Below are positions 10,620-22,255 of a stretch of 64,000 nt of DNA, piece after piece. This DNA is from Benincasa hispida (lineage: Eukaryota > Streptophyta > Magnoliopsida > Cucurbitales > Cucurbitaceae). Below the pieces are notes generated by a model. The model had not been told where the DNA came from. It did no database searches and was given only the letters and a program-made list of their open reading frames with translations. The position numbers and the translations under genes are program-made. How positions within the stretch are numbered: the stretch's first letter is position 1; every line of letters starts with the position of its first letter. The stretch covers positions 10,593,203-10,657,202 of the forward strand of contig NC_052351.1 of NCBI RefSeq assembly GCF_009727055.1. The letters are read 5' to 3'.

Positions 10620-13018
10620 ACCTGTTTGTTTCACAAAAATTGTTATGGAATTTCATATAGATGTTTAATATCTATATTTGTTTCAGAGATTTTTTTTTTA
10701 AATATAGAAAAATATTTACAAATATTTACACTTTATACAAAAAAATTCCAAAAGGTACTATAAAGTATAAATATTTTTTTGGATTTTTCTATTTATAAGA
10801 ATTTCCCTTTGTTTCACAAGATTTCATTTTTTAAAACCGAGGATATAGAGACTTATGCACTCTTGGAACTTTTTGTTATACCGTGTAAATATTTTTGGGA
10901 TTTTTCTATTTATAAGAATTTCTCCTTTTTTTTTTTCACAGGATTTCATTTTTTAAAACACAGGATATTATTATCCAGAGACTTTAAAAACCTGTCAGCA
11001 TGGATTTTTTAATACCCTCCATATTTGTGGGATTTTTTTACTTAGGAAATGAATAAGTTTGATTAAATAATAAATTAATATCGATTAATTATTACTATTA
11101 AATTTAATTAATTAAAATATAAATATATTATTATATTTAATAAATTTCAATTAAAACATTTCTCATATATCTGATGTTCTCTTGACGATTTAATATAAAA
11201 TTTTACTATTAGTTATTAATGTTCTTATTAATATTTATTTACTTATTTTTATTAAATGAATAAAATAGTTTACATAATTTTTAATTAAAAAATATTCATT
11301 TATTGGTTTTTTAATTAATTAATTAATTAATTAATATAATATTAATTAATTAAATTTAATTATGACTATAATACTTATTTTTCTATTGATTAAATAATTA
11401 TTTAATTTTAGTTATATATGTAAAATTTGTAAATCAAACACATTTATTTAACTTCTAGATATTAATTATTTTATAAATCTAAACATTAATTAAATCAAAT
11501 ATTTAAAATTCAAATATTTAATATCCATATTCATGAAAGAGTATCTCCAAGTCAAACAACCCCTTAACGTTGTAATCTCCGTCAAAAAACTAATAATAAA
11601 AGAAATGAAGTCAAGTTTGTTAACATGGACATGAGTATTCTGTAAGCTTGAAAAAGATGGGTGTCGTGTGATCAGAATTCTGAGTGGATTACTCCGACAC
11701 AACTATTTTTTAAAAAGGAAAAAAAACATTAAAAAAGAGCAGTCAAAGTCTTCATTATAATCAATTTTTTATCACGCACGAATAAATCAAGGCATACAAA
11801 TCAAATTTAAAGATTATCAAGCAATTATTATTATGATGATGAAAAGATAAGTATTACTTGAAACTTTTTTTTTTTCTTGAAAAACATAATAAACAACCCA
11901 CCAACACTTAAAAAAAAAGGAGTTTCTGGTTTAAAATTTAATAGGTATCTAGAACTAAAAGATATTTAGAAATAAAATATCTGTAAACCATAAAAAATGA
12001 TTGTGTTGGATTGTGAATGTAATGATCGTGGATAGAAAATGCTATAATAATTTATGAACAAAATTATGTTTATTTGTATATTTAATTTATGAAATTAAGC
12101 ATGCCAATCTTATATAACTGTAATAGATTAATAAATAAAGAAATAAACATTGATAAAAATTAACTAATTAAGAATCAATAATAATTTCAATTATAAACCT
12201 TTGAAATTTGAGTAATTTATAATTAAACCAATTAATATATTTGTTGAACATCATATTAATTATAATCTGATATTTAATCATCTTTATAATTAATTAAGTT
12301 CAATATAAAACTACTAATTTATAATTAATTAATTGGTAATTTTAATTTTAACTAAATAATATAAAAAATATATTTGAATAAACGATATATTATATAAAAA
12401 ATAAAAAATGAGATAAAAATATGATATGTTAATAAAAAATAATAATAAATAATATTAAAGAAAAATTGTATAAATATGTTAGATTAATAATGAATGAAAT
12501 AATAAAAATTAATTGTAATAAATAATTAACTAATTTTACATAATCAATAATAATTATATGAATCATCAAATTAAAATTTAATTTCAATAGATAACCAAAA
12601 TTAACTCATTCTAATTTACTAATTAAATATATGTAATAAGATATTGTGAGCTCATTTAATAATTCTTTATTGTAAAAGTGAGTTAAGTAAATCCTTTAAT
12701 AGATTATTGCTGATATATATATATATATAATATATATATATAATTAATTCTGTTAATATAATATTAATTAATATTATTAAACCATATTCAAAATGAAAAA
12801 CAAATAGAGAAGAAAAAAGAGAAAATCCACGATCTTACAAGGGAAAAGAAAATTCTTATTTTTGTAAAATGAGGATGCTTGAGAATTGCTTATTCTTAGA
12901 CGAATTGTTAAAAACTATGAAACAAACATGGGTTTTTGATATCTATGTCAATTCACATGTAGAAAAATCTCCAACCAAACAATCAATGTAGAAAAATCTC
13001 AAACCAAACGATCCCTTC
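10620..13018. mobile_element. Very AT-rich non-coding insertion, possible non-autonomous transposon
   Basis: This 2.4-kb tract truncates copia element 1. It begins gacctgtttgtttcacaaaa and ends aaatctcaaaccaaacgatc, a weak inverted match of the MITE-end type. The interior is almost only A and T, with taattaatta runs at 11310-11350 and alternating TA at 12710-12740, and it encodes nothing. The limits are tentative. Confidence 0.45.
10781..11012. repeat. Two tandem copies of a 117-bp unit
   Basis: The phrase ggatttttctatttataaga occurs at 10781 and again at 10898, each followed by tttcac-aggatttcattttttaaaac. The two units therefore repeat with a period of 117 bp. They lie inside the AT-rich insertion and are non-coding. 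Confidence 0.8.
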
Positions 13019-13082
13019 AAGTACTCCTCCTCAACTTTTTTTTTTTAATAGTGTGTAACTAACTTATTTATTTTGTTTCTCT

Positions 13083-13145
13083 TATAGTTCAATTGGTATA
13101 ATGCTTGCATATCACATTCGAAGTCAAAAGTTCGATTCTTTCCTT
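13083..13145 (+). ncRNA. tRNA-derived SINE-like relic (A and B boxes)
   Basis: The phrase tagttcaattggtata resembles a pol III A box. About 33 bp on, agttcgattct resembles a B box, the spacing of a tRNA-like promoter. No acceptor stem pairs around it and the anticodon arm is not convincing. It is better read as a SINE relic or decayed tRNA pseudogene than as a working tRNA. Confidence 0.5.
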
Positions 13146-13479
13146 TCTTATATTATATACAAAAAAATAAGGTACAAACCCTCATTCTTACAAGCCTTGG
13201 TTTGAGTCAATTTTTTAAAATTCATTTTAATTTTTTTTAAAAGTCATATCATACTAACATGCAAGTTGTTATCTTCTCTTTAACTTTTCTAGAAGTCAAA
13301 TAAAGATGGGCAACAAAAATACTTTTTTTAGTAAATTACTTTTAAAGCTAATAACATAAAAGGAACGTATAATTTTTAGGAATGAGAAATGAATCTAATT
13401 TTTATTTCAATTTTTACTCTTTTTTTCCTTTATATAAAATTTATTTATATTCGAAGGATCGTTGCAGACAATCATGTCC

Positions 13480-13690
13480 AAAGTATTAATAGATATAGTA
13501 AAATGTAAAAACATTTACAAATATAGTAAAATTTAGATTCGACTCTTAAAGTTTACTAATAATAAACTATATCGCTGATAGAAATTTATTAGCGATAGAG
13601 TTTATCACTAATAGAAGTCTATCACTGATAGATTTTGTTATATTTACAATATAAAAATGTTGTTATACACTTAATTATTAGCCATAAAAA
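13480..13690. repeat. Short TATCACTGATAG-type dispersed repeat
   Basis: It carries atcgctgatag, tagcgatagag, tatcactaatagaag and tctatcactgatagattttg within 120 bp, flanked by atttacaa-tatagtaaaa type sequence. It is the same family as the block at 5200-6190, here as a single compact copy. Confidence 0.7.
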
Positions 13691-14407
13691 TGCTACCTAT
13701 GCAATTACTCTTCATTAAAATTATAAGTTTGATCTATTTATATTTTCATCAGCTTCCATTTCTATTAAAAGATATCTATTTGATTTTTAAACTTTTAATT
13801 TTGTATCTAATAGTTTTTCAATTTTTTTTTAATTTAATGACGAATAGATCTCTAACCTAATAGTCTTTTCTTTTCTTTTCTTTTTTTTCAGTTTAAGGAC
13901 CTATAAAAAAAAAATTTAAAGTTGAGTAACTTATGAACAAATTGTAATTATAATTTTAAAAATGTAAGGACAAAATGTATCATTTATCCAATTTAATATA
14001 ATAATATATGAACTAATACTCATTTTTATCACATTCAATAATTCTACCTAACCCTTGGACAAAAAATTATGGATCTGTCCCTGAATCAAATATATAAAGA
14101 AGAAGACATGACATGGTGGTATGGTATCCAACCATATTTCAAACACAATTTCTCGAACAAAATAAAATCTACCAACTGCCTAAAATTTACCATTTCTCAA
14201 ATTAAAAAACAACGTTGAAAGTAACACATTTTTACCAATCATATTGAAACAATTCTAGCGAGGATGGAGCTCACCAATTGAAGTTGTTTCATTCGTAGAA
14301 GGTTGAAGTGATGTACTTTCAGAATCATTAGCCTGAGTTATTTACAACCAACGACTTGGGTTTGATAATGTTTTGGTTTCATCAATCTTTATTGGAAACG
14401 AAGTAGG
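13691..14407. other. AT-rich non-coding DNA
   Basis: No gene is visible. Stretches such as tttttaaacttttaattttg and ttaaggacctataaaa look like remains of another dispersed repeat also hinted at around 32080-32530. Confidence 0.4.
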
Positions 14408-14409
14408 CC

Positions 14410-14711
14410 CTCACAATATAACTCAATAGATAAGAGAAGAAGATTGTTCTCCTACTCACACAAGATGGAGAAACTAGAACTTGAATATTACTTTATTTTT
14501 TTGGCTTGCTTACAAATGACAAATCCTACGCATATTTATACTAGTAGGAAAATACATCAAAAGACATCAATGATAAATGCAAATACATGTGACTTTTCAC
14601 CAATACATGAACATTTATCAATGTATATTGTAATTTATATATTCAACTATTCATGTATCTAATTAAATGTAATTAATGTACCTAGAATATAAGACTAGAT
14701 TAATTCTATCA
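14410..14711 (-). mobile_element. Probable 3' LTR of copia element 2
   Basis: In the minus-strand sense a purine stretch (tttagggaggatgatag, about 14708-14724) follows the end of pol, and then comes a roughly 300-bp block starting TGATAGAATTAATC. Position and the preceding purine tract fit a short 3' LTR. No partner LTR was found in the window, so the left limit is approximate. Confidence 0.5.
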
Positions 14712-14715
14712 TCCT

Positions 14716-17148
14716 CCCTAAATCTAGACTTGAGCAACTCCAAGATTTTCTCTGAACTTAGCAAATAAGTCAAACTTCAATGCCTTCGTAAAAATATCCA
14801 CCACCTAATCGTGAGTCTTACAATGCTTCACCATCACTTCTCCATCTTTAACCAATTCTTTGATAAAATGATACTTGATTCTAATATGCTTGCTTCTTCC
14901 ATGGAAGACTGGAGTTTTTGATAATGCAATGGCAGAACCATTATCACAATATAAAGTAGTCTGACTTCTTTGCATACACTTCAATTCATTCAACATCTAT
15001 CTAAACCATAAAGCTTGATATCTAGTTGTAGATAAAGAGATGTATTCTGCTTCGGTGGTAGAAAGTGCAACAACGGATTGTTTCTTTGATGTCCATGAAA
15101 AAACACCCGAACCAATGTTAAAAACATAACGAGATGTGTTTTTATGATCATCAACATTACTACCCCAATCACTATCATAAAAACCAACTAACACTGATTC
15201 TGGAACTTTCTTGTAATAAATTTCAAAATTAATAGTGCCAAGAATGTAACAAAGCACTCGCTTACCCGCTTCCTAATGACTTCTTTATAGGCTTGACATG
15301 AATCTGCTTAACATACTTACAGCAAATAGAATCTCAGGTCTTGTTGCAGTCAAGTACATCAAGCTTCCAACTAAGCTTCGATATAAGCTTGGATCAACAT
15401 TTTCTCTAATATCATTCTTGCTCAATTTCAAATTTGCATCCATAGGCGTGTTACAAGGAAAAGCATTTTCCTTTCTGATTTTTTCAGCAAATCATGAGCA
15501 TACTTTTGTTGTGAGATGACAATCTCTCAATCTTTTTGATTGGCTTCAATTTCCAAAAGATAATGGATAAGACCCACATCACTCATCTCAAATTCTCTTT
15601 TCATGGAATTCTTAAAATCATCACACAACAGTTTATTATTTCCAGTAAAAAGCAAATCATCGACATATGATGAAACAATAAGAAATTTTCTATACTTATC
15701 TTCTTTGACATAGAGTGCATGCTCATATGGACACCTTCGGAAACATGTCCTTATAAAGAACTTGTCAATGCGACTATACCAAGCTCATGGAGCTTGCTTC
15801 AATCCATACAAGGTCTTTTTCAACTTGTACACTTTGTCTTTTTCTCCTTTTTTCACATAACCCAAAGGTTGTTCAACGAATATCTCTTCCTTCAAGTGTC
15901 CATTCAAAAAAGCGGATTCTACATCCATTTGATAAACTTTCCACTCATTTTGAGCCAAAGAAAAAAATCAATCGAACTGTCTCAATTCTTGTCATAGGAG
16001 CAAAGATCTCTTCATAATTCACACCATATTCCTGCTTGTAGCCTTTTACAACAAGTCTTGCCTTGTATTTTTCAACATCATCATTTGACTTAAGTTTTTT
16101 TCTGTGCACCCATTTTACTCCAAGAACTTGTCTGTTTATTGGAAGATCTATCAACTCCTATGTTTCATTTCTTTTTATTGCATCAATTTCTTGATCCATT
16201 GCAATCTTCCATTTTTCATCTTAGATCGCCTCATCAAAATTTTTAGGATCAACATCGGAAAATAATGCAAAATCAACAACATCATCATCAATTTTTCTAG
16301 TAGCATTATAAATTTCTTGAATATTTCTCATTCTCCCTGGTGACATATCATCATCACTTATGGAAGATGGCGATGCAGATGAAGATGACGCCATTGCCTG
16401 AATCTCTACTTGCTCTGAGTCTTGAGCATCTCCATTCCTGTCCATGCTAATATGATATGGACTTTCTGCTTCTCCAATGACATCCCAGTTCCAGGATTCA
16501 TCTTCATTGAAAATCACATCCCGATTGATAATAATCTTTTTCGACAAAGGATTATACAAACGATAAGCTTTAGAATTTTCACTATAGCCTACCATAATAC
16601 ATTTTTCTGATTTATCATCTAATTTGCCCCTTAACTTATCTGGTATATGAGAATAAGCTATAATCCAAAAAACTCTCAAGTGACGAACACATGGTTTCTC
16701 ACCACACATGCTTCATAAGGAGTCATACCTGGAACACATTTTGTAAGAGCTCGATTCAAATATAAGCAGTACATGCAACAACATCTCCCCAAAACTCATT
16801 TTGAATCTTTTTTGCTTTTAGCATACTTCTCGCCATCTCTATGATTGTTCTATTCTTTCTTTCTGCAACTCCATTCTGTTGTGGAGTCATTCGAGTTGTC
16901 TGTTAATGATGAATACCTTGTTCCTTGAAAAATTTATCAAAAACTATATATTCTTCACCACGGTCAGATCTAAAAGTTTTTATCTTATGACCACTTTGAT
17001 TCTCAGCTGAAGCTTTGAAAGATTTAAAACATTCAAATGCTTCACTTTTTTCTTTCAAAAGATAAATCCATAACTTTTTACTGAAATCATCAATGAAGGT
17101 TATGAAATATCGATTACCTCTATTTGATATTGTACGCATGGGTCTAGA
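14716..17148 (-). pseudogene. Copia element 2, pol 3' part (integrase end, RT, RNase H)
   Basis: In the minus-strand sense: integrase core part (16903-17148) with YFITFIDDFSKKLWIYLLK and FRSDRGEEY, integrase C-terminal region (16221-16709) with HLRVFWIIAYSHIPDKLRGK and a long serine-rich linker, RT start (15945-16154) with LGVKWVHRKKLKSNDDVEKY, then RT to RNase H with STTEAEYISLS (15030-15080) and [13 protein letters not shown] (14900-14960). The order is Ty1/copia. RT is badly shifted between 15260 and 15950, and the catalytic YxDD is not in an open frame. The integrase ORF is cut at 17148 by the GC-rich insertion and resumes at about 17752. This subfamily differs from elements 1 and 4. Confidence 0.88.
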
Positions 17149-17750
17149 GATGTCCAAGGGGCGGGACGGGGCCGGGGATGCCATTCTTCATCCCCGTCCC
17201 CGTTCCCCATTTCATTCCCCATCCCCGTGAAATTCTCCACGGGGATCGGGGAGGGGATTCCCCGCAGGGAATTCGTGGGGATCGGGTTTCCCGTGGGGAA
17301 TTTTTCCCCGTTACTTTTTTTTTTTTAAATAAAGCCAATTATTTTAAATCATTAATATGAGAAAATTTTAATTAAATAATTAACTTTATCTTATTATCGT
17401 TAGTTTTAGATGACAATTTGAGTTTAAAGATAAATTACTCAAATTTTGGCCCAAAAAAGCTAATTAATTTTTTAGTAGAAAGAAATAAATATAAATCAAA
17501 ATTTTCACATATTTAATCTAAATTTAAACATTCAATTTAAACATATTCATTATCTTTTCCAATAAATAATCAAATTTGAAATTTAAATGTAATATTTATA
17601 TAAATAGATATATAAAAGTTAATTGGGGCGGGAACGGGGAACGAGGTGGGTTCGGGTCCCCGTCCTCGTTTAGCTCACGGAGAAAATTTTTTCCCCACTC
17701 CCTCCACCATGGTGCGGGGCCTGTCTCCATGGAAAAATTGGACATCTGTA
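17149..17750. mobile_element. GC-rich MITE-like insertion in copia integrase
   Basis: About 600 bp of foreign sequence splits the integrase reading between ELIHTDLCG (right side) and PMRTISNRGNRYF (left side). The ends agatgtccaagggg and ccattt-ttggacatct are inverted, with a 10-bp TIR agatgtccaa/ttggacatct. Both ends are dense in gggacgggg, ccccgtcccc and related words, while the middle (17330-17620) is AT-rich. The GC islands stand out sharply from the AT-rich surroundings. The superfamily is not certain; a hAT-like non-autonomous element is my best guess. No clear target duplication was read. Confidence 0.75.
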
Positions 17751-17751
17751 C

Positions 17752-18296
17752 ATGGAACCACACAGATCTGTATGAATCAGCTCAAGAGATTTGGAGGCTC
17801 TCCAATCTTTACCCGTTAGAAATCTTGGTGATGTTTTGCAAGTATACACACTTCACAAATATCTATCTCATGGTTGATATTTTGAATGCCTCTCACCATA
17901 TGATTTTTGCACAAATCTGATAGTGATCCGAAATTCAAGTGACCATATCGAAAATGCCAAAGCCAGGATGGATCCTCCAATATGCTGCTAAAGCAAGATA
18001 TTTGACCATATGTAAATCTAAAAGGAAATATCTTATTAGCAGTCATCTTTACCTTGGCAATAAGAACACCAGTCTGATCTTTGATGGCACACACACCACC
18101 TTCAAATGAAGCTTTTAGACCTCGCTGAAGCAATTGGCCAATACTCAAAAGATTATGCTTCAGACCTGGAATATAGAATACACCGACAACTCGTTTTGTG
18201 CCTTTCTTCGTCTTAACGAGAACATCACCTCGGCCTATTGAAATCTGGTATTATCACCAATTTTCACTTCATTTTGGAGAGATTCATCCAAACCTA
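17752..18296 (-). pseudogene. Copia element 2, protease end, GAG-pre-integrase and integrase start
   Basis: The minus strand encodes the stretch after the protease (VKIGDNTRFQ region, about 18230-18296), then MSIGQLLQRGLKASFEGGVC (18080-18148). Next is the integrase HHCC zinc domain, with WHFRYGHLNFGSL (second His of HxxxH) and DICEVCILAKHH (CxxC). It then runs into ELIHTDLCG, which carries the first catalytic Asp of integrase. It is the middle part of the same polyprotein as 14716-17148 and 18567-19290, and is interrupted by stops. The insertions at both sides account for the breaks. Confidence 0.85.
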
Positions 18297-18566
18297 TTCA
18301 GAATTCGTATTTAGCATATTTATTTATTTGTAGTTATTTACGATTATGACCTTAGGGTTTAGAGTAGTGTGTTATATAAACTTTCTAACCCTAGAGGTGC
18401 CGTTTGATGTAATTTTCTGAAAACGTTCTTCCTAATAATATTGTTTTCTCTCTACCCGTGGACGTAGCTAACACGCCGTTAGTGAACCACGTATATCTGT
18501 GTGTCGATCTTCTCTATCCCTACACTTCTTTTTGTGTTCTTTAATTGTCGATTTCGTAACAGTAAC
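18297..18566. mobile_element. Short LTR-like insertion in copia protease region
   Basis: The polyprotein reading breaks after SIFVTVT (right) and resumes at LDESLQNEVKIGDN (left). The roughly 270 bp between them contains a TATA-like tgttatataaac, ccgtggacgtagctaacac, gtgaaccacgta and ends ttcgtaaca. That composition, with a likely transcribed end, is typical of copia or TRIM-type LTRs. It is probably a solo LTR. The edges are uncertain by about 10 bp. Confidence 0.6.
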
Positions 18567-19290
18567 AAATATACTTCTATTTCTTGTCATGTGGTTACTA
18601 TAACCACTATCAAGATACCTTGTAGACTCTATAACATCGTCTTGAGCACTACATGCAAGAAAATAGAACACCTTCATCATTTTTCTTCTCTTTATGCATC
18701 ATGGTGGAATTTCCATCTCCATTTTTCGATGCCCAACAATCTTCTTAAAAATGACCATACATTTTGCAATTAAAACATTGAATGTGAGAAAAATTACCAT
18801 GACCACTTCCTTGATTTCTGCCAAAGCCTTGTCCTCTTCCACATCCTCTTCCTCGAAATGAAGAAGAGTTTTCTTATTAATCTTCAGAATTCATACCATT
18901 TCTATTATCATAGTTTCTTCCACCTCCTTGTCTACCACGACCACCATGTCTTCCACGAGAACTGCCTCTGAATGAAATTTGCATCTAAAATGCTTCCTCG
19001 GGATTAATATCAAATTGCTTCAATCTAAGTTCATGGGATTGAAGAGAATCCATCAAGCTATTTACTGATAGGATAAATAAATCTTTTAATTCTTCAATTG
19101 CAACAACAATATGCTCAAATTTTCTTGGCATACTTCTAAGAATCTTTTCAACAACTCTGTCACTCAATTCTTCTCCATTTTTCCTTAAACTGTTGACAAT
19201 CGCAAGAATACGATTGAAAAACTCTTCAACAGTTTCGGTCTCTTTCATCTTAATGTAATCAAATTCAGATCTGAGAGCCAAGAAAATAAA
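18567..19290 (-). pseudogene. Copia element 2, gag, zinc knuckle and protease start
   Basis: In the minus-strand sense: a UBN2-type gag segment (18985-19290) with YIKMKETETVEEFFNRIL and IEELKDLFILSVNSLMDSLQ. An Arg/Gly-rich basic stretch follows (18800-18980), then a CCHC knuckle CFNCKMYGHF with a stop before the last Cys (about 18740-18777), then the aspartic protease start YLDSGYSNHMT (18567-18680). Gag lacks its N-terminal half: upstream of about 19300 the open frame continues directly into receptor-kinase sequence. The element therefore begins inside, or recombined with, the CRK pseudogene. Confidence 0.85.
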
Positions 19291-19309
19291 GTAATATTCA
19301 CGAGCCAAG

Positions 19310-20625
19310 AATATTGGTTCAGAAGGCCTAGGAAAAGTGAGAGTAAAGCTACTTAGCATCAAAATTATCCAAGCCACAGTTAGACGATTTGTTGTATTCT
19401 CTTGAACATACAAGAGTCCAATATAAATGTACCTCATCATTTCAATTTTTGAACCAACATTCAATATTGGGTCAATGATATTTGAAGTAGTCCCTTCTCT
19501 CCAATTTTTCTATGCCTTCAAAAAAGAAGGAAAAAAATCCATAATGAATACTTAATGTACTAGATAAAAGTTTGGGTAGATTTTAGGTAGTCATAAACTT
19601 ATAAAGCTAGAAAGATCTTCTACTTTTTCCTCTTTGCGAAAACAGTTATTTTTCCAACCACTCACGATAACAAAATCTCAAAACTAAACATATCTGATTT
19701 CACTACAAATTGTCCATACATTACATATTCTAGAGCCATATATCCACTGCAAAGGTAGTGATAATAGATTATTTAGATATATTATTGTAAAATAAAAATC
19801 TAAAGAAAAAAATAAACTTACTAAGTTCCCACAACTCTACTTGTATTGCCTTGAGTCTCATCTACTTCAAACAATCTTGTCATACCAAAATCTCCAATCT
19901 TTGGATTCATTTCAGCATCCAACAAAATATTACTAACTTTGAGATCACGATATATGATTCGAAGGTGGAAATCTTCGTGAAGATATAGAAGTCTTCGTGC
20001 AATGCCATTAATGATTTTGTACTATCTTTACCAATCTAATAGTTTTTGTTTTTCAATGTCTAATTGTCATCAATAGACATAAAATTAATTTTGGTCAATT
20101 ATATGAAAGGATGACTTTTGCAATATGAAGTATGTATTAAAGTGAAGGGAATAAAGTAAATAAGACTCTACCAAATATGAATTGGTCCAGGCTAACATTT
20201 GGTATAAACTAATATATGAGAAGTCTTTCATTATTTTGCAAACAGAATCTCAATAGCGTAACTTCCGATGTTAAAGCTTGATCACCAACAGGACTTCGTT
20301 TTCGAATTCAGCATCTCCTTGTTGTGAATTATTTGCAAGCCTCTTCACTACAATATGTTGCTCATTAGATAGCTTACCCTGAAAATATAAAACGTCAACT
20401 TTCAGTTAGAATACTAGTTTACTCAAGCTTTACATCTTAATGATTCTACATCTCTTTAGTATTCACTTTGTAAACTGCTCTAAATCAACCTTGTCCAAGT
20501 TTTTTGTTTTCACTTGAGAAGTCATCTCATGCAATTTTAATAGTTTCAAAATCAAATTGAATGGTCTCTACCTTGTTAATTTCTTCAACAGAGTCTCCAA
20601 CATCAACATCTGAGCGTAGATAATG
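19310..20625 (-). pseudogene. Cysteine-rich receptor-like kinase (CRK) kinase-domain pseudogene
   Basis: Minus-strand exons of a plant CRK (DUF26 receptor kinase) can be followed. The juxtamembrane phrase VETIQFDFETIKIA is at about 20530-20625. The N-lobe GKLSNEQHIVVKRLANNSQQ, with the ATP-binding Lys, is at 20290-20380. The catalytic loop [17 protein letters not shown] (HRD altered to YRD) and the Mg-binding DFG in [14 protein letters not shown] are at 19830-20030. GYMALEYVMYGQFVVKSDMF is at 19670-19745 and the C-lobe MMRYIYIGLLYVQENTTNRL is at 19310-19440. Introns separate several blocks. Stops (for example after the IKIA of the juxtamembrane part and within LLS-stop-VVG) and the missing extracellular and transmembrane parts make it a pseudogene. 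Its 3' end is fused in frame with copia gag. Confidence 0.87.
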
Positions 20626-20743
20626 AAAGAATAGTGTGATTGTGGGCTTGATTATGGGCTTTTTTTTTTCCTTATTTTATCGTTGGTTGTTTATTTGTTT
20701 TTCCCTACCAATTAGGTCCACCACGTGCTACTCAACGGCTTGA

Positions 20744-21655
20744 ATGAATCCTGGTGAGGGCTCTTCTTCCTCAAAGGATGATGAACAACAAAACATTACC
20801 CCTCCTACTCCAATAGGTACGCCGGTGATTGTATCTTCTCCTACACTGCCTAGACCTCAGGTAGCCAGTGTTCCAAAATTTTCGTTTAATTCTCAATTTC
20901 GTATGCGATCTTCTTCACTCAGACCTCAAAAATTTCATCCTAATCCGTTCTTTAATTAACCACCAGTTTATTCCAATCTTCAACAACAGTTTCCTGTCCC
21001 TCATGTTTATCCTCCTCAGTTTATTCCCATATCTAACTTCCCCAATATTTTCCGAGCTCATTTGTTTCCTAAGCAGTTTTCCCCCAATCCTTATCTATTC
21101 TTACCTCAACCTCTTACTATTAAGTTGAATGATACCAACTTCTTGCTATGGAAAAAACAGTTGTTGAATGATATCCATGCCAACGGCCTTGAGGGTTTTT
21201 TTGAATGGTATGGTTCCTACCTCCCTAAGTTTCTGGATGCCAATAATTTGCAAATGAACCCGAAATTTCAAGCATGGGAAAGGTACAATAGCTTTATTAT
21301 GTCTTAAATATATATTTTTTTTGTATGAAGAAAAGACGGGTGAAATTGTTAGTTTAGATTTTGCTACTGATATTTGGAATTTTTTGTGAAAATCTTATGA
21401 TTCTAAAACTACTACTCTATTTGAAGTCTCAGTTACAACGGATTAGGAAAGATAGTTTGTCTGTTAGTCAATATTTGTCTCAAATTAAGGATGTTGCTGA
21501 TAAATTTAGTGCTATTGGAGAACCTATTTCTTATCTGATTATCTTGCACATATATTAGATGGTTTAGGCAATGAGTATAATGCTTTTGTTATGTCTATAC
21601 AAAATCATTCTGATAGTCCTTCTATTGAATTAGCCTATGAGGCCAAACTAAACGA
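20744..21655 (+). pseudogene. Copia gag fragment (element 3)
   Basis: The plus strand opens with MNPGEGSSSSKDDEQQNITP, a Ser/Pro-rich gag N-terminus, then TIKLNDTNFLLWKKQLLNDI (21114-21175) and QRIRKDSLSVSQYLSQIKDV (21435-21500), both standard for Ty1/copia gag (UBN2 type). Frameshifts at about 20960 and 21310 and a stop near 21556 break it. It ends abruptly at ELAYEAKLNDA (21655), where the GATCGTCTAGC-rich tandem repeat begins. No LTR or pol of this element is present. The orientation is opposite to the neighbouring copia element 2. Confidence 0.85.
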
Positions 21656-21659
21656 TGCC

Positions 21660-22255
21660 TTGCGTTCCCTATGTTGTGCATAGCCTATCGTTTAGCTACC
21701 GTGCCCATCGTGCCCATTCGTTTAGCATTGACGCCTATCGCTTAACGTCATCGCCCAGTGCGTGCATCTATCGCCCAATGCCCATCGCTTAGTATTCCCT
21801 ATCGTGTAACACGTTTGCTCATCGTTTAGCACAGCACGGCTATTATCTAGCCCTATCATCCAGCTTCTACGCTTATCGTCTAGCACTTTTACTGATCGTG
21901 CAGTACTTTGCCTATCATATAACCCGATCGTCTAGCACGTCACTCCTCATCATTTAACGCCACATGCATCTTCACGATCGTCTAACACATCCACCTATCG
22001 CTTAACGTCATTGCCCAGCGCCGTCTATCGCCCAACGCCCATCGCTTAGTATTCCGTCTATCATGTAGCGCGTCTTCTCATCATTTAGCGTAGCATGGCT
22101 ATCGTCTAGCGCTATCGTCCAGCTTCTACGCTTATCGTCTAGAGTTTTCACTGATCGTGCAGTACTTTGCCTATCGTATAACCAGATCATCTAGCGTGTC
22201 ACTCCTCATCATTTAACGTCTCACGCATCTTCATGATTGTCTAACGCATCTTCAC
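21660..22255. repeat. 260-bp tandem duplication rich in ATCGTCTAGC motifs
   Basis: The phrase cctatcgcttaacgtca occurs at about 21734 and 21994, and the sequence between repeats in the same order (gcccatcgcttagtattcc, catcatttaacg, gatcgtgcagtactttgcc). This gives two units of about 260 bp with roughly 10% differences. Each unit is built from many short words of the form (t/c)atcg(t/c)(t/c)tagc. The same words recur inside the copia LTRs and leader at 38130-38300, 51000-51180, 53380-53620 and 54460-54640. It is non-coding. Confidence 0.85.

Noticed and set aside
13083..13145. A functional tRNA gene
   Set aside because: A-box and B-box-like words are present, but no acceptor stem pairing and no convincing anticodon arm can be drawn. 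It is listed as a SINE-like relic.
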